64,000 nucleotides of DNA. Origin: Streptomyces phaeolivaceus. GTDB lineage: Bacteria; Actinomycetota; Actinomycetes; Streptomycetales; Streptomycetaceae. Under the pieces are notes generated by a model. That model worked only from the letters and a program-made list of their open reading frames with translations. It made no database searches and was not told where the DNA came from. Below are positions 8,283-19,514 of this stretch, piece after piece. The stretch is taken from contig NZ_CP045096.1 in NCBI RefSeq assembly GCF_009184865.1, positions 5,580,001 through 5,644,000 of the forward strand. The letters are read 5' to 3'. Each line of letters begins with the position of its first letter. Position 1 is the stretch's first letter. Position numbers and translations under genes: made by a program.

Positions 8283-8317
8283 CGACGCCCCCGGTCCGGA
8301 GGGGACCAGGGGCGTCG
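8283..8317. terminator. Bidirectional hairpin between convergent genes
   Basis: CGACGCCCC pairs with GGGGCGTCG, and GGTCC pairs with GGACC inside the loop. It lies between the stops of the small gene at 8077 (plus) and the Fe-S oxidoreductase (minus), so it can terminate both. Confidence 0.75.
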
Positions 8318-8341
8318 AACGGCCGTTGTGCCGGGCCGGGG

Positions 8342-10624
8342 TCACTTCACCGGCTGGGTCTCCGGCTCGCTCTCCGCCTCCGCCGTGCCGGCCGGGGGCT
8401 CCCCCTCGTCCGGCACGGGCGTCTTGACGGACTCCAGCAGCAGCTGGGCGACGTCGACGACCGTGATGGACTCCTTGGCCTTGCCGTCGTTCTTCTTGCC
8501 GTTCACGGAGTCCGTGAGCATGACCAGGCAGAACGGGCAGGCGGTGGAGACGATGTCCGGGTTCAGCGAGAGCGCCTCGTCGACGCGCTCGTTGTTGATG
8601 CGCTTGCCGATGCGCTCCTCCATCCACATCCGCGCGCCGCCGGCGCCGCAGCAGAAGCCGCGTTCCTTGTGGCGGTGCATCTCCTGCTGGCGCAGGCCCG
8701 GGACGGCGGACATGATCTCGCGCGGGGGCGTGTAGATCTTGTTGTGGCGGCCCAGGTAGCAGGGGTCGTGGTAGGTGATGAGGCCCTCGACGGGGGTCAC
8801 CGGGATCAGCTTGCCCTCGTCGATGAGGTGCTGGAGCAGCTGGGTGTGGTGGATGACCTCGTAGTCGCCGCCGAGCTGCGGGTACTCGTTGCCGAGGGTG
8901 TTGAGGCAGTGCGGGCAGGTGGCGACGATCTTCTTGGCCGACTTCGGCTTCTTGGTGCTCTCGTCCTCGTCGTCCTCGCCGAACGCCATGTTCAGCGCGG
9001 CGACGTTCTCCATGCCGAGCTCCTGGAACAGGGGCTCGTTGCCGAGGCGGCGGGCGGAGTCACCGGTGCACTTCTCGTCGCCGCCCATGATGGCGAACGT
9101 GACGCCCGCCATGTGGAGCAGCTCCGCGAAGGCCTTGGTGGTCTTCTTGGCGCGGTCCTCCAGGGCGCCGGCGCAGCCGACCCAGTACAGGTACTCGACC
9201 TCGGTGAGGTCCTCGATGTCCTTGCCGACGACCGGGACCTCGAACTCGACCTCCTTGAGCCACTCCAGGCGCTGCTTCTTCGCCAGGCCCCAGGGGTTGC
9301 CCTTCTTCTCCAGGTTCTTGAGCATCGTGCCCGCCTCGGACGGGAACGCGGACTCGATCATCACCTGGTAGCGGCGCATGTCGACGATGTGGTCGACGTG
9401 CTCGATGTCGACCGGGCACTGCTCGACACAGGCGCCGCAGGTGGTGCAGGACCACAGGACGTCCGGGTCGATGACGCCGTTCTCCTCGACCGTCCCGATC
9501 AGCGGGCGCTCGGCCTCGGCGAGGGCGGAAGCGGGCACTGAGGCGAGCTGCTCCTCGGAGGCCTTCTCCTCGCCCTCCATCGACTTGCCGCCGCCCGCCA
9601 GCAGGTAGGGGGCCTTGGCGTGCGCGTGGTCGCGCAGCGACATGATCAGCAGCTTCGGGGAGAGCGGCTTGCCGGTGTTCCAGGCCGGGCACTGCGACTG
9701 GCAGCGACCGCACTCGGTGCAGGTGGAGAAGTCGAGGATGCCCTTCCAGGAGAACTGCTCGACCTGGGAGACACCGAAGACGTCGTCGTCACCGGGGTCG
9801 GTGAAGTCGATCGCCTTCCCGCCGGACGTCATGGGCTGGAGGCCGCCCAGCGCGGTGGCGCCGTCCGCGTTCCGCTTGAACCAGATGTTCGGGAAGCCGA
9901 GGAAACGGTGCCAGGCGACACCCATGTTGGTGTTCAGGGACACCGTGATCATCCAGATCAGCGACACACCGATCTTGATCATCGCGGTGAAGTACACCAG
10001 CGTCTGCAGGGTGCTCGGGTCCAGGTCCCGGAAGGCCACGACCAGCGGGTACGAGGCGAAGTACCCGGCCTCGTAGTGGTCCACGTGGTGGATCGCGCCC
10101 TCAAGACCGCGCAGCGTGTAGATCGCGAGGCCGATGGTGAGGATGACGTACTCGACGAAGTACGCCTGCCAGGCCTTGGAGCCCGCGAAACGCGACTTGC
10201 GGCCCGCCCGGGAGGGAAGGTTGAGCAGCCGGATGGCGATCAGCACGAGGATGCCGAGGATCGTCATCACGCCGATGAACTCGATGTACATCTCGAACGG
10301 CAGGAAGCCGCCGATCACCGGCAGCGTCCAGTCCGCCTGGAACAGCTGGCCGTACGCCTGGGCGAGCGTCGGCGGCAGCGTCAGGAAGCCGATCGCGACG
10401 AACCAGTGTGCGAAACCGACGATCCCCCACCGGTTCATCCGGGTGTGGCCGAGGAACTCCTTGACCAGGGTGATCGTGCGCGCCTTCGGATCGTCGGTGC
10501 GGCTGCCCGCCGGCACCGGCTGACCGAGCTTCACGAACCGGTAGATCTGCGCCACGGCCCGCGAGATCAGCGCTACGCCGACCACGGTCAGGACCAGCGA
10601 CACGATGATCGCGGCGAGTTGCAT
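8342..10624 (-). CDS. Membrane (Fe-S) oxidoreductase, EtfD/heterodisulfide-reductase-like
   Basis: This 760-residue protein starts at ATG 10624, seven bases after GAGGAG. The N-terminal third has several transmembrane helices resembling nitrate-reductase gamma/HdrE-type quinone-interacting domains. Two [4Fe-4S] ferredoxin motifs follow at roughly residues 295-310 and 390-405: CTECGRCQSQCP and CTTCGACVEQCP. Two cysteine-rich CCG domains come next, with cysteines in YWVGCAGALED, DEKCTGD, CPHCLNTLGNEYPQL, HDPCYLGRHNK, GFCCGAGGARMW and STACPFC. The order matches the mycobacterial Rv0338c/EtfD family, which passes electrons from electron-transfer flavoprotein to the quinone pool during fatty-acid beta-oxidation. 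A dyad at its promoter would fit lipid-responsive control. The C-terminal 30 residues are a charged Glu/Pro-rich tail. Confidence 0.88.
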   Translation of the reverse strand: MQLAAIIVSLVLTVVGVALISRAVAQIYRFVKLGQPVPAGSRTDDPKARTITLVKEFLGHTRMNRWGIVGFAHWFVAIGFLTLPPTLAQAYGQLFQADWTLPVIGGFLPFEMYIEFIGVMTILGILVLIAIRLLNLPSRAGRKSRFAGSKAWQAYFVEYVILTIGLAIYTLRGLEGAIHHVDHYEAGYFASYPLVVAFRDLDPSTLQTLVYFTAMIKIGVSLIWMITVSLNTNMGVAWHRFLGFPNIWFKRNADGATALGGLQPMTSGGKAIDFTDPGDDDVFGVSQVEQFSWKGILDFSTCTECGRCQSQCPAWNTGKPLSPKLLIMSLRDHAHAKAPYLLAGGGKSMEGEEKASEEQLASVPASALAEAERPLIGTVEENGVIDPDVLWSCTTCGACVEQCPVDIEHVDHIVDMRRYQVMIESAFPSEAGTMLKNLEKKGNPWGLAKKQRLEWLKEVEFEVPVVGKDIEDLTEVEYLYWVGCAGALEDRAKKTTKAFAELLHMAGVTFAIMGGDEKCTGDSARRLGNEPLFQELGMENVAALNMAFGEDDEDESTKKPKSAKKIVATCPHCLNTLGNEYPQLGGDYEVIHHTQLLQHLIDEGKLIPVTPVEGLITYHDPCYLGRHNKIYTPPREIMSAVPGLRQQEMHRHKERGFCCGAGGARMWMEERIGKRINNERVDEALSLNPDIVSTACPFCLVMLTDSVNGKKNDGKAKESITVVDVAQLLLESVKTPVPDEGEPPAGTAEAESEPETQPVK

Positions 10625-10658
10625 TTCGGGGCTCCTCGGGCCTGCGAGGGGTCTGATC

Positions 10659-10678
10659 AAATTACTAATCGGTAACTT
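10659..10678. promoter_or_regulatory. Dyad AAGTTAC-N6-GTAATTT, candidate operator of the Fe-S oxidoreductase
   Basis: On the minus strand AAGTTAC and GTAATTT are inverted repeats (one mismatch) separated by CGATTA, 35-54 bp before the start codon at 10624. The site stands out in AT content from its surroundings. TTAC-N6-GTAA dyads are typical of TetR/FadR-like repressors; a role in fatty-acid control is inference from the EtfD-like product. Confidence 0.5.
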
Positions 10679-10851
10679 ATGCCGTTCTTTGAGCGTACCC
10701 GCATCTGTTGCCGCACTGTAGCCAGGGCGTCGGTGATCTGCGTCGCTGAGGGTTGCCTGACCGCGACCGTGTCGGGGCGGGGTGAAGGTGCTGTTTCAAA
10801 ACGATCGTGTTATTCATCAGAAATTGTGACATTCGCGCCTAACTTGGATCC

Positions 10852-11967
10852 GTGCTGTACGGAATCCTCGCCGCCGCCTCCGCCCTGTTGCTGACCGCCG
10901 TGCTCTCGGCGACCGTCCGTGTGCCCGCGCTGCGGCTGGGGATCGCCGAGCGGCGCCGGGGGCGACGGGTGCCGTCGCTCGGCGGAGTCGCGGTGCTGGC
11001 CGGGGTGGGTGCCGTGGCCTGGGTGGGGGAGTGGAGCGGTGTCGCCCCGCTGGGGGAGGAGGCCGGACGGCTGATCGTCGTGGGGGCCGGGCTCGGGGTG
11101 CTCGGGCTGGTCGGTGATGTGTGGCGGCTGCCGGCGGTCGTGGGGGCCGCGGGGGTGGTGGTTGCCGCCGCGCTGGTCGTGCCGTACCGCGATCTGGGTG
11201 TCCTGGGCGGGGTGGCGGGCGTCTTCTGGATCGCCCTCGTGGTGCACGGGTTCAAGGGGATGGCCCGTTCGGACGGGGTGCTCGGGGTGGTCGGTGCGGT
11301 CACCGCGTTCGCGCTGAGCGGGTGTGCGGCGGCCGAGGTCATGGACGGCCTGGCCACGCTGTTCAGCGTGCTGGCCGCCGCGCTCACCGGGTTCCTGATG
11401 CACAACTGGCCGCCCGCGCGGATCGTGCTCGGCACCTGCGGGGCGCTGTTCGTGGGGTTCGTGCTCGCGGGCGGTGTGCTCCATGTGTACGCCGTCGGGT
11501 ACGGCGCCGGGGTCGGGGCGCCCTTCGCCCTCACCGCCGTGGCGACCGCCGATGTCGTCCTCGCCCTGGTCTCGCGCAGGCGCGCGGGGCGGGAGCTGTG
11601 GCGGGGCGGGCCCGACCATCTCGCGCACCGGCTGCGGCGGATCGGGCTCACACCGCCGGGGGTGGTGGTCGTGCTGGGGGTCTGCGCGGCGGGCTCCACG
11701 GGGGTCGGCCTGGCCGTCCACATGCTGTGGACGGAACCGCGCTTCGCGTGGTGGGTGGCGGGGGCGACCGCGGTGGTGGTCCTGGCGATGGTCTTCGTGC
11801 CGGTGGGTCCGCCCCGGCCCGCGCCCGCCGCCGCGCGGCCCGTCCCCACGGGGGTCCACCGCCCCCGGCCCATCCCGGGCGGACGTGCCCCCGGGCCGCC
11901 GTCCCGACCCCGGCGACTGCGTGAGCAGGAGGCCGCGGAGCTGGGGCGGCGGGGGTGGGCGGGGTAG
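10852..11967 (+). CDS. WecA/MraY-like polyprenyl-phosphate sugar-phosphotransferase homologue, probably catalytically degenerate
   Basis: This 371-residue protein has about ten transmembrane segments. It keeps the family skeleton: PSLGGVAVL (usually PxxGG), GLVGDVWRL (in place of GxxDDxxxL), FKGMARSDGVLG (in place of NxxDGLDGL), PARIVLGTCG (in place of PAxxFMGDxG) and PDHLAHRLRRIG (in place of HxHH). Several catalytic aspartates are missing, notably in the DDxxD-like and GDxG positions, so transfer of a sugar phosphate to undecaprenyl phosphate is doubtful. The C-terminal 70 residues are a Pro/Arg-rich cytoplasmic tail. The start is GTG 10852 with no clear ribosome site, so a leaderless transcript is possible. 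Confidence 0.75.
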   Translation: MLYGILAAASALLLTAVLSATVRVPALRLGIAERRRGRRVPSLGGVAVLAGVGAVAWVGEWSGVAPLGEEAGRLIVVGAGLGVLGLVGDVWRLPAVVGAAGVVVAAALVVPYRDLGVLGGVAGVFWIALVVHGFKGMARSDGVLGVVGAVTAFALSGCAAAEVMDGLATLFSVLAAALTGFLMHNWPPARIVLGTCGALFVGFVLAGGVLHVYAVGYGAGVGAPFALTAVATADVVLALVSRRRAGRELWRGGPDHLAHRLRRIGLTPPGVVVVLGVCAAGSTGVGLAVHMLWTEPRFAWWVAGATAVVVLAMVFVPVGPPRPAPAAARPVPTGVHRPRPIPGGRAPGPPSRPRRLREQEAAELGRRGWAG

Positions 11968-12046
11968 GGCGAGGTAGGGCGATGCCCTCCCTCGTGCCCG
12001 TATTTCCCCAGTTCAGGCCGCACTTGCCTGTAAGCAAAACATAAGA

Positions 12047-12067
12047 GTTGAGCCTCCTCGACTCAGC
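12047..12067. promoter_or_regulatory. Second, imperfect HAIR-like dyad upstream of dnaK
   Basis: GTTGAGC-N7-ACTCAGC matches the HspR consensus CTTGAGT-N7-ACTCAAG at most positions. It lies 52 bp upstream of the perfect site. Multiple HspR sites before dnaK are established for Streptomyces. Confidence 0.6.
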
Positions 12068-12071
12068 TCTG

Positions 12072-12098
12072 TTGACCCATCGGGGGCCGTCATGCACA

Positions 12099-12100
<2 letters not shown>
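12072..12100 (+). promoter_or_regulatory. Candidate dnaK promoter
   Basis: TTGACC (12072-12077) and CACACT (12095-12100) are spaced by exactly 17 bp. Transcription would begin near 12107, inside the perfect HAIR dyad, so HspR binding would block initiation. The -10 is a poor match to consensus. Confidence 0.55.
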
Positions 12101-14682
<2,582 letters not shown>

Positions 14683-14733
14683 CGCCAGGGGCCGGGACGG
14701 TGTGCAGGGTGAGTGGAAGGAGGGACGTCGCGG

Positions 14734-15918
14734 ATGAGTACCAAGGACTTCATCGAGAAGGACTACTACAAGGTCCTCGGCGTCCCCAGGGACGCCACCG
14801 AGGCCGAGATCAAGAAGGCGTACCGCAAGCTCGCCCGTGAGTTCCACCCGGACGCCAACAAGGGGAACACCAAGGCCGAGGAGCGCTTCAAGGAGATCTC
14901 CGAGGCCAACGACATCCTCGGTGACCCCAAGAAACGCAAGGAGTACGACGAGGCCCGCGCCCTCTTCGGCAACGGCGGCTTCCGCCCCGGACCCGGCGCC
15001 GGCGGCGGCTCGTTCAACTTCGACCTGGGCGACCTCTTCGGAGGCGGCGCCCAGGGCGGCGGCGGCCAGGGCGCGGGCGGCTTCGGCGGGGGCATCGGCG
15101 ATGTCTTCGGCGGACTGTTCAACCGCGGCAGCTCCGGCACCACCCGGGTGCAGCCCCGGCGCGGCCAGGACATCGAGTCCGAGGTCACGCTGAGCTTCAC
15201 CGAGGCCATCGAGGGCGCGACCGTACCGCTGCGGATGTCCTCGCAGTCGCCCTGCAAGGCCTGTTCGGGCACCGGCGACGCCAACGGCACCCCCCGGGTG
15301 TGCCCGACGTGCGTCGGTACCGGCCAGGTCGCGCGGGGCTCCGGCGGCGGTTTCTCGCTGACCGACCCCTGCCCGGACTGCAAGGGCCGGGGCCTGATCG
15401 CCGAGGACCCCTGCGACATCTGCAAGGGTTCGGGCCGCGCCAAGTCGTCCCGGACCATGCAGGTCAGGATCCCGGCGGGCGTCTCCGACGGCCAGCGGAT
15501 CCGGTTGCGCGGCAAGGGAGCGCCCGGTGAACGGGGCGGCCCGGCGGGCGACCTGTACGTCGTCGTGCATGTCGATCCGCACCCGGTGTTCGGTCGCAAG
15601 GAGGACAACCTCACGGTGACCGTCCCGGTGACGTTCACCGAGGCGGCCCTCGGTGGCGAGGTCCGGGTCCCGACCCTGGGCGGACCGCCGGTCACCCTGA
15701 AACTGCCTCCGGGCACCCCCAACGGCCGTACGATGCGGGCCCGGGGCAAGGGCGCCTTCCGCAAGGACGGCACCCGCGGGGACCTGCTGATCACGGTCGA
15801 GGTGAGTGTTCCGAACGACCTGTCGGGGAAGGCTCGTGACGCGCTGGAGGCGTATCGCGAGGCGACCGCGGGCGAGGACCCGCGAGCGGAGCTGTTCCAG
15901 GCCGCGAAGGGAGCATGA
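14734..15918 (+). CDS. dnaJ: Chaperone DnaJ (type I Hsp40)
   Basis: The 394-residue co-chaperone delivers substrates to DnaK and stimulates its ATPase. The J domain begins DYYKVLGVPRDATEAEIKKA, with the essential HPD triad in REFHPDANKGN. A Gly/Phe region follows (FGGGAQGGGGQGAGGFGGGI). Four zinc-binding CxxCxGxG motifs are present: CKACSGTG, CPTCVGTG, CPDCKGRG and CDICKGSG. The beta-sandwich substrate domains follow, including the GDLYVVVHVDPHPVFGR segment. The ATG at 14734 was chosen for the GGAAGGAGGG upstream. A 51-bp gap separates it from grpE, and its stop overlaps the first in-frame ATG of hspR. Confidence 0.97.
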   Translation: MSTKDFIEKDYYKVLGVPRDATEAEIKKAYRKLAREFHPDANKGNTKAEERFKEISEANDILGDPKKRKEYDEARALFGNGGFRPGPGAGGGSFNFDLGDLFGGGAQGGGGQGAGGFGGGIGDVFGGLFNRGSSGTTRVQPRRGQDIESEVTLSFTEAIEGATVPLRMSSQSPCKACSGTGDANGTPRVCPTCVGTGQVARGSGGGFSLTDPCPDCKGRGLIAEDPCDICKGSGRAKSSRTMQVRIPAGVSDGQRIRLRGKGAPGERGGPAGDLYVVVHVDPHPVFGRKEDNLTVTVPVTFTEAALGGEVRVPTLGGPPVTLKLPPGTPNGRTMRARGKGAFRKDGTRGDLLITVEVSVPNDLSGKARDALEAYREATAGEDPRAELFQAAKGA

Positions 15919-15923
15919 ATGTG

Positions 15924-16379
15924 ATGGACGGCCGCCGACGAAACCCTTACGAGCTGACGGAAGAGACACCGGTGTACGTCATCTCGGTGGCCGCCCAGCT
16001 CTCCGGTCTGCACCCGCAGACCCTGCGTCAGTACGACCGGCTGGGGCTGGTCTCCCCGGACCGCACCGCCGGGCGCGGCCGTCGCTACTCGGCCCGTGAC
16101 ATCGAACTGCTGCGTACGGTCCAGCAGTTGTCGCAGGACGAGGGCATCAACCTGGCCGGCATCAAGCGCATCATCGAGCTGGAGAACCAGGTCGCCGCCC
16201 TCCAGTCGAGGGTCGCCGAGATGGAGGCCGCGCTCGACGGCGCCGCCGCGGCCATGCGCCAGCGCGAGGCCGCGGTCCACGCCTCCTACCGGCGCGACCT
16301 GGTGCCGTATCAGGAAGTGCAGCAGAGCAGCGCGTTGGTGGTGTGGCGGCCGAAGGGACGCCAGGCGTCCGCGGACTGA
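15924..16379 (+). CDS. hspR: HspR, MerR-family heat-shock repressor
   Basis: This 151-residue autoregulator binds HAIR sites and represses its own operon, and probably clpB at 36 kb. The MerR winged helix is VYVISVAAQLSGLHPQTLRQ, then YDRLGLVSPDRTAGRGRRYS. A coiled-coil dimerisation helix follows (IIELENQVAALQSRVAEMEA). In-frame starts at 15915 (ATG overlapping the dnaJ stop), 15921 (GTG) and 15924 (ATG) are all possible. AAGGGA at 15907-15912 is too close to 15915, so the later starts are preferred. Release of DnaK to misfolded proteins is the known derepression signal in Streptomyces. Confidence 0.95.
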   Translation: MDGRRRNPYELTEETPVYVISVAAQLSGLHPQTLRQYDRLGLVSPDRTAGRGRRYSARDIELLRTVQQLSQDEGINLAGIKRIIELENQVAALQSRVAEMEAALDGAAAAMRQREAAVHASYRRDLVPYQEVQQSSALVVWRPKGRQASAD

Positions 16380-16412
16380 CGTCGTCGGCCGACGGTTCGT
16401 CAAGTACGGCCA

Positions 16413-16446
16413 GGGGCCCGGAGGTTCGGACGAACCTCCGGGCCCC
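16413..16446 (+). terminator. 15-bp perfect hairpin closing the dnaK operon
   Basis: GGGGCCCGGAGGTTC and its complement pair around the 4-base loop GGAC, 33 bp after the hspR stop. No T-tract follows. Confidence 0.85.
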
Positions 16447-16559
16447 TGACCGTCCCGCTCGGCTCTCGGATCGGGCGTCGGGTTCGGGTCCCGGTTCAGT
16501 GCGAAGCCGTGGTCGGTCGGGTGGGGGTCAGCCCGGTGACCGCGGAGGGCGGTGTGTCG

Positions 16560-16960
16560 TCCCGGCGCCGGCCGTCGACCGCGGCGGACCGCGCGGACTC
16601 GCCAGCCCGCCGCGTCGACGGCGCTCACCCGGTAGTGATGGGTGACGCCCTGCTCGGCGGAGGCGTCCCGGTACGAGAGCCGGTCCGGCCAGCCGGCACG
16701 GATCCCGCCGTCCTCGGAGGCGTCGGTGACGCCCACCCCCTGGGGAACGCCGGGCGCGACCCGGTCGACGGTGGTGACGGGCTGCTCGGCGGTGCCCTTC
16801 GACTCGTTCCCGGCACGGTCGAGGGCACGCAGCGCCGGAGCCGAAGTCGCGGGTCACGGACCAGCGGACGCGGACGTGACGGCCGCGGTGAGCGGCCCGC
16901 GTCCTGGGAAGTCTCCGGCCGCGTGGGTCCACGCCGAGGTGGGGGTCAGGTTGTACGGAA
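16560..16960 (-). pseudogene. Decayed fibronectin type III repeat gene fragment
   Basis: The minus strand, read in one frame, gives ALRALDRAGNESKG, then VAPGVPQGVGVTDASEDGG, then SYRDASAEQGVTHHYRVSAV-DAAG. These are the end of one Fn3 repeat and most of the next, in the style of Streptomyces secreted glycosidases and chitinases. A stop codon interrupts the frame at 16854-16856, upstream of the ALRALDRAG segment. No start, signal peptide or complete domain remains. The fragment may derive from an old rearrangement between the heat-shock operon and the adjacent accessory region. Confidence 0.6.
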
Positions 16961-16992
16961 AATCGTTTCGTCGGGTTTGCGCTCGATGTCCG

Positions 16993-19095
16993 TCACCGGA
17001 AGCCGCCCTGCTGTTGTCCGGGCTGGTTCGGCGGAGTGCCCGGGGTCCAGCCGGCCGGGGGCTGCGGCTGCTGTGGCTGGGACGGCCACGCGGGCTGGTG
17101 GGGCGCGGGCGCGTACGGCTGCTGAGGCGTTCCGGCGGGCTGGATGGGCGCGTGGGCCTGTTGCTGCGGGGCGGGGGCCCGTTCGGTGAGGGCGGGGGCG
17201 GGACTGTGCTGCTGTGGAGGCGTGTCGAAACCGGGCAGTGGCTGGGTGCTGACCCGGTCGAGCAGAACGACGTTCGGGTTGCAGTCTCCGGCGTGCACCC
17301 GCACGGCCCCGCCGGGCTGTCGCTCCACCACCAGCAGACTGAACTCGGCGAGTGCCTGGAGCTGCGTGGGTTCGAGGGCGTACTCGTAGACGCGTTGTCG
17401 CCCCGAGGCCAGGCTGGTGCTGTCGCTCTCACCTGTCGTGCGGGTCGTGGACTCGTTGGTGCCGTGCGTGACGCTGGTGGAGACGCCGGTCGTCTCGCTG
17501 TGACTGCGGCCGGAGTTGGTGGACTGGGCTGTCGAGAGCGGGTTGAAGGCCCCCTGATAGGTGGTGGAGCTGTTCCGGCCCCGGGTGGTGGAACCGCTGT
17601 GGGTCGTGCCCCTGCTCATGGAGGAGCCGATCGTCTCGGCGATCGACGTGTTGACGGTCCGGCCTTCCGTGTCCGTCAGGGTGTGCAGGACGAAGGAGTG
17701 GTGACGACCCATGAAGTCGGCGGCGACCATGGCCTCCTGATGGTTTCCGAGCCTCATGAAACCGACCGTGCCGCCGCCGATCAGGTCCTCGCCCGCCTCC
17801 CTCAGGTGTGCGTGCACAAACGTGAGTTGAGCGCCGCGCCGTTCGCAGACCTGGGCCAGCTGTTCGAGATGGCGCCGTTGCAGGCCCTGCTCACCGAGAG
17901 CCACGACGACGGACGGGGCGTTCTCCTGCAGGGAGGACAGTCGCCGCATCACGCTCTGCACGGCCAGGTCGGCCAGCAGTTCCGTGCTCGCCGAACCTGC
18001 CCCGAGGTCGAGAGCGACGCACGTCAGATAACCCGGACCGCGATCCCCGCGGGCCGTGCCCAGTTCCACCAGCGGATCCACGAAGGACATCAGCCGGAAC
18101 AGGCTGTCCCGTATCTGGTCCTTGTTCTTGTCGCTGAACAGGTCGTCCGAGATGAAGTTGCGCTCGTCCCTGCTCAGCAACCTGGTGTCGTCGCTCTCTC
18201 CGACCAGCACACGCAGTCCGGCGCCCAGCCGTGCCAGGGACACGTCGGTGCCCAGCGCGCCGCACACCTGTGTGAGGATCCGGGTGTGGACGGCCCGCTC
18301 GGCCCGGCTGGACTCGGCGTTGTCACCGTTCATGGCCTCGACAAGGGCCTGCACCAACTCGTGCGGTGCGAGAGCGCTGACGATGCCGCTCTCCGCCATA
18401 CGGCTGGGTACCAGCTGCACATCCACGGGGAGATGGATGGCTTCGGCGAGCACGGACAGCTCACGGCAGATCAGGGCCTGTGTCAGGTCCAGCACGATCA
18501 ACGGCCGCTCCCGCAGCGTCGAGGCGCCGAAGACCGTGAGGAAGCCCTCTCGACCGCGCTGGCTGCCGCCGAAGATGTCCAGCCGCCGGGTGTCGGTGCC
18601 GTAGGGGAGCGCGCCCCAGGCGTCCAGGCCGCCGATCCACTGCCGCTGATGGCTCTCGTGGAACTGCCGACGCTGGTGCCAGGACTGCCATTCGTGCTCG
18701 AATCGCTGTTCCAGCGTGATCTTCTGGGCCGCGCGGGCGCGAGTGGCGGAGCGGAACCGCCATGAGGCGTGAGCCAGGTGTGCGATCCCGAACGCGATCA
18801 CCGTCGCGCTGATCGCGTTCACGAGGGGGCCGAGGAGGAGGCTCAGCAGATAGCACACCACCGCGGCGATGACACCGAAACCGAGCGCGGTGCGCAGGCG
18901 GTCCTTGCGACTGCGCCGAGCGGCCTCCACCCGGTTGTCGTACTCGGCCGGCAACTCGACACGCTCGGGCTCGGGCTCGACGAAGGGCTGACGCAACGAC
19001 TCGGGGTCGCGGTGGATCCAGCCGAGGCGCTGGCCGGGATCGAAGAGTCGCTCATAACGGCCGAGTTGCCCGGCCTCGGTGCTTACGACAGTCAT
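16993..19095 (-). CDS. Membrane protein related to TraG/VirD4 coupling ATPases, without a P-loop
   Basis: This 700-residue protein uses the ATG at 19095, after GGGAG. Two transmembrane helices (about 69-89 and 91-110) are followed by a large cytoplasmic part. The segment DIFGGSQRGREGFLTVFGAS sits where a Walker A would be but lacks GxGK[S/T]. SVVVALGEQGLQRRHLEQLA, then VCERRGAQLTFVHAHLREAG and IGGGTVGFMRLGNHQEAMVA, resembles the late core of TraG/VirD4 proteins, where non-catalytic neighbours are scanned. A Ser/Thr-rich stretch (about 500-590) and a Pro/Gln-rich C-terminal tail follow. It is divergent from a HerA-type ATPase gene 700 bp away. A scaffold or anchor for that ATPase is my inference; the family name is tentative. 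Confidence 0.6.
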   Translation of the reverse strand: MTVVSTEAGQLGRYERLFDPGQRLGWIHRDPESLRQPFVEPEPERVELPAEYDNRVEAARRSRKDRLRTALGFGVIAAVVCYLLSLLLGPLVNAISATVIAFGIAHLAHASWRFRSATRARAAQKITLEQRFEHEWQSWHQRRQFHESHQRQWIGGLDAWGALPYGTDTRRLDIFGGSQRGREGFLTVFGASTLRERPLIVLDLTQALICRELSVLAEAIHLPVDVQLVPSRMAESGIVSALAPHELVQALVEAMNGDNAESSRAERAVHTRILTQVCGALGTDVSLARLGAGLRVLVGESDDTRLLSRDERNFISDDLFSDKNKDQIRDSLFRLMSFVDPLVELGTARGDRGPGYLTCVALDLGAGSASTELLADLAVQSVMRRLSSLQENAPSVVVALGEQGLQRRHLEQLAQVCERRGAQLTFVHAHLREAGEDLIGGGTVGFMRLGNHQEAMVAADFMGRHHSFVLHTLTDTEGRTVNTSIAETIGSSMSRGTTHSGSTTRGRNSSTTYQGAFNPLSTAQSTNSGRSHSETTGVSTSVTHGTNESTTRTTGESDSTSLASGRQRVYEYALEPTQLQALAEFSLLVVERQPGGAVRVHAGDCNPNVVLLDRVSTQPLPGFDTPPQQHSPAPALTERAPAPQQQAHAPIQPAGTPQQPYAPAPHQPAWPSQPQQPQPPAGWTPGTPPNQPGQQQGGFR

Positions 19096-19113
19096 GACGG
19101 GGCTCCCGGCCGG

Positions 19114-19398
19114 TCAGGCGACAAAGGTCTCGATGGCGCGTACGCGCCGGTGGAACAGCGGATGGGTGGACAGGGGCCCGGCCAGGACACCCTCGCGGAG
19201 AGCGATCGCGGGCGGGAACGCCGTGACCGGGAGAGAGAGTTCTCGGGCGAGGAAGAGGGCGGTGCGGGACACGGACTTCGGGACGCTCATGAAGAGCCGC
19301 GCCGGCACGGGTGAAGATGCGCCTCTGTCGATTGAACTCGCCTCCGTGCCGCCGAAGCGGAGAGTCAGCTGATGATCCACAGCCGAGACATGCTGCAC
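19114..19398 (-). pseudogene. M48 metallopeptidase C-terminal remnant
   Basis: A 94-codon frame ends 18 bp before the TraG-like gene on the same strand. Its last 30 residues (ALREGVLAGPLSTHPLFHRR then VRAIETFVA) look like the C-terminus of M48 peptidases, where LSTHP-x-xxRV is conserved. The HExxH active site and membrane helices are absent. It may be a relic, or a short gene starting at ATG 19280. I cannot tell which, and the family assignment rests on one short motif. Confidence 0.4.
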
Positions 19399-19455
19399 GA
19401 AACCACGTTCACAGTCCAGCGAGAGGTATCCGGAGCGACGTCACAGTTGCAAGGC

Positions 19456-19484
19456 TTGGCCCTCGGCGCGCCCGACTCTATGGT
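19456..19484 (+). promoter_or_regulatory. Promoter of the HerA/calpain gene run
   Basis: TTGGCC (19456-19461), a 17-bp spacer and TATGGT (19479-19484) form a good housekeeping-type promoter. Transcription would start about 24 bp before the TTG start of the small gene at 19515. Confidence 0.6.
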
Positions 19485-19514
19485 GTAGGCGCGAGATCGA
19501 CAACGGGGGAGAAG

